Part shown: positions 63,481 through 64,000 of the stretch, in pieces
How positions within the stretch are numbered: the stretch's first letter is position 1
Layout of the letters: each line of letters starts with the position of its first letter
DNA from: Phycisphaerales bacterium
Lineage (GTDB): Bacteria > Planctomycetota > Phycisphaerae > UBA1845
Direction of reading: 5' to 3'
Length of the DNA: 64,000 nucleotides
Assembly: GCA_020852275.1 (NCBI GenBank)
Contig: JADZBE010000032.1
Coordinates: forward strand, 1-64,000
Notes under the pieces: model-generated
What the model was told of the DNA's origin: nothing
Database searches by the model: none
Seen by the model: the letters and a program-made list of their open reading frames with translations, nothing else
Made by a program: the position numbers and the translations under genes

Positions 63481-63930
63481 TCACTTCCGCTTGGGCATCT
63501 GCGGGATCAGGCGTTGATGACGCGGGTCCACGCAAAAGCCGGCGGATTCCAGAATCGTAACGCCGAGGAGCGGCTCCTCATGCTCGCCGGCGAACACCAC
63601 TGTGCCCCCTGAGGCTTCGCCGAGAATTTCGATGATCCCGAATCCGATCGGAAGCTCCTGCTCAGTTCCGTCGGCCAGTTCGTACACGCGTTTCCGCAGC
63701 GGCTTGATGCCGAGTTCGCGCAGCACGCTCGAAGGAAGAAACGTGTCCGTGGCGCCGGCGTCAACGAGCGCGCGGCCCGTCCAGGACTTCTTCGAGCCGC
63801 CCATGGGGCGAACGGTGATTTCCGCGTGGACGTGTCCCAAATCCGTCTCCCTGATGGGCATGGGCCACAAAAGCCCTTGACTGCGGCGCTTACGCCCGAT
63901 CGCCTTCGCTTCGGTCATGTTGTTGGACAT
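63481..63930 (-). CDS. Retropepsin-like aspartic protease family protein
   Basis: The protein has 149 residues. ALVDAGATDTFLPSSVLRELGI corresponds to the 'LVDTGATxTxLP' active-site loop of bacterial retropepsin-like proteins; here the triplet is Asp57-Ala58-Gly59 instead of DTG or DSG. The second half shows GFGIIEILGEASGGTVVFAGEHEEPLLGVTILESAGFCVD, including the 'LLGxxxLExxGxxVD' end motif. There is no signal peptide or membrane helix, so it is cytoplasmic. It is single, near the window end. Confidence 0.8.
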   Translation of the reverse strand: MSNNMTEAKAIGRKRRSQGLLWPMPIRETDLGHVHAEITVRPMGGSKKSWTGRALVDAGATDTFLPSSVLRELGIKPLRKRVYELADGTEQELPIGFGIIEILGEASGGTVVFAGEHEEPLLGVTILESAGFCVDPRHQRLIPQMPKRK

Positions 63931-64000
63931 GGTGCTCGACCCTCACCGCAGAGACTGTAATTCTACCCGGCAATGAATGCCGATTCAATCAGCGCGAGAA

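Overview
The window is GC-rich bacterial chromosome. The best taxonomic evidence is the 16S rRNA gene at 10424-11958, which carries Planctomycetota-type signatures (GGGGCTCACACAAGCGG in the 900 region, CCCTTAACGAGCGAAACCCC in the 1100 region). It has three mismatches to the classical planctomycete probe site near its 5' end, which suggests a Phycisphaerae-like or other deep lineage rather than a classical Pirellula/Planctomyces type. The 16S gene stands alone, with its own promoter, processing stem and terminator, as expected from the unlinked rRNA genes known in this phylum.

Layout. 1-1430: end of an RHS-type polymorphic toxin locus (glycine-zipper C-terminal module, a candidate immunity protein, a displaced RHS core fragment). 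1573-1647: tRNA-Met(CAT), minus strand. 1771-9788: mostly housekeeping and envelope genes (S41-like PDZ protein, coiled-coil protein, redoxin, D-2-hydroxyacid dehydrogenase, alpha/beta hydrolase, ECF sigma factor with anti-sigma). 10112-12129: the solitary 16S unit. 12128-13622: toxin-antitoxin debris (VapC-like PIN, truncated HepT). 13669-28167: secreted subtilase, a probably inactive esterase-like protein, moeA with an unusual triplicated leader, a DinG-type helicase, a giant FG-GAP/UnbV/thioredoxin/TPR fusion, a ROK kinase and a DUF4198 protein. 28730-32058: two tandem flagellins, each with a terminator. 32652-36863: a second subtilase with Cys-rich repeats, then a divergent sigma-70-like protein. 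37588-37758: transposase remnant. 38070-50048: a surface polysaccharide region (three GT4 glycosyltransferases, a Wzm/Wzt-type ABC exporter whose ATPase has a C-terminal extension, a membrane sulfatase-fold enzyme), with a membrane Fe-S oxidoreductase inserted. 50100-53311: tandem tryptophanase and tyrosine phenol-lyase. 53844-56339: thiL-tsaE, an Rrf2 regulator with three conserved Cys, and an all-alpha dUTPase. 56859-63930: a secreted repeat protein, TPR and VWA envelope proteins, and a retropepsin-like protease.

The most striking global feature is the density of short, mostly palindromic dispersed repeats in nearly every intergenic gap. At least seven families can be told apart by eye. One has expanded in frame inside a coding sequence (2111-2217), one follows directly on the RHS fragment, and several form tandem arrays with regular 17, 24, 26 or 27 bp units. 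No CRISPR array, intact insertion sequence or prophage was seen. Many start codons were re-chosen from ribosome-binding sites, because many reading frames stay open far upstream of the gene in this GC-rich DNA.
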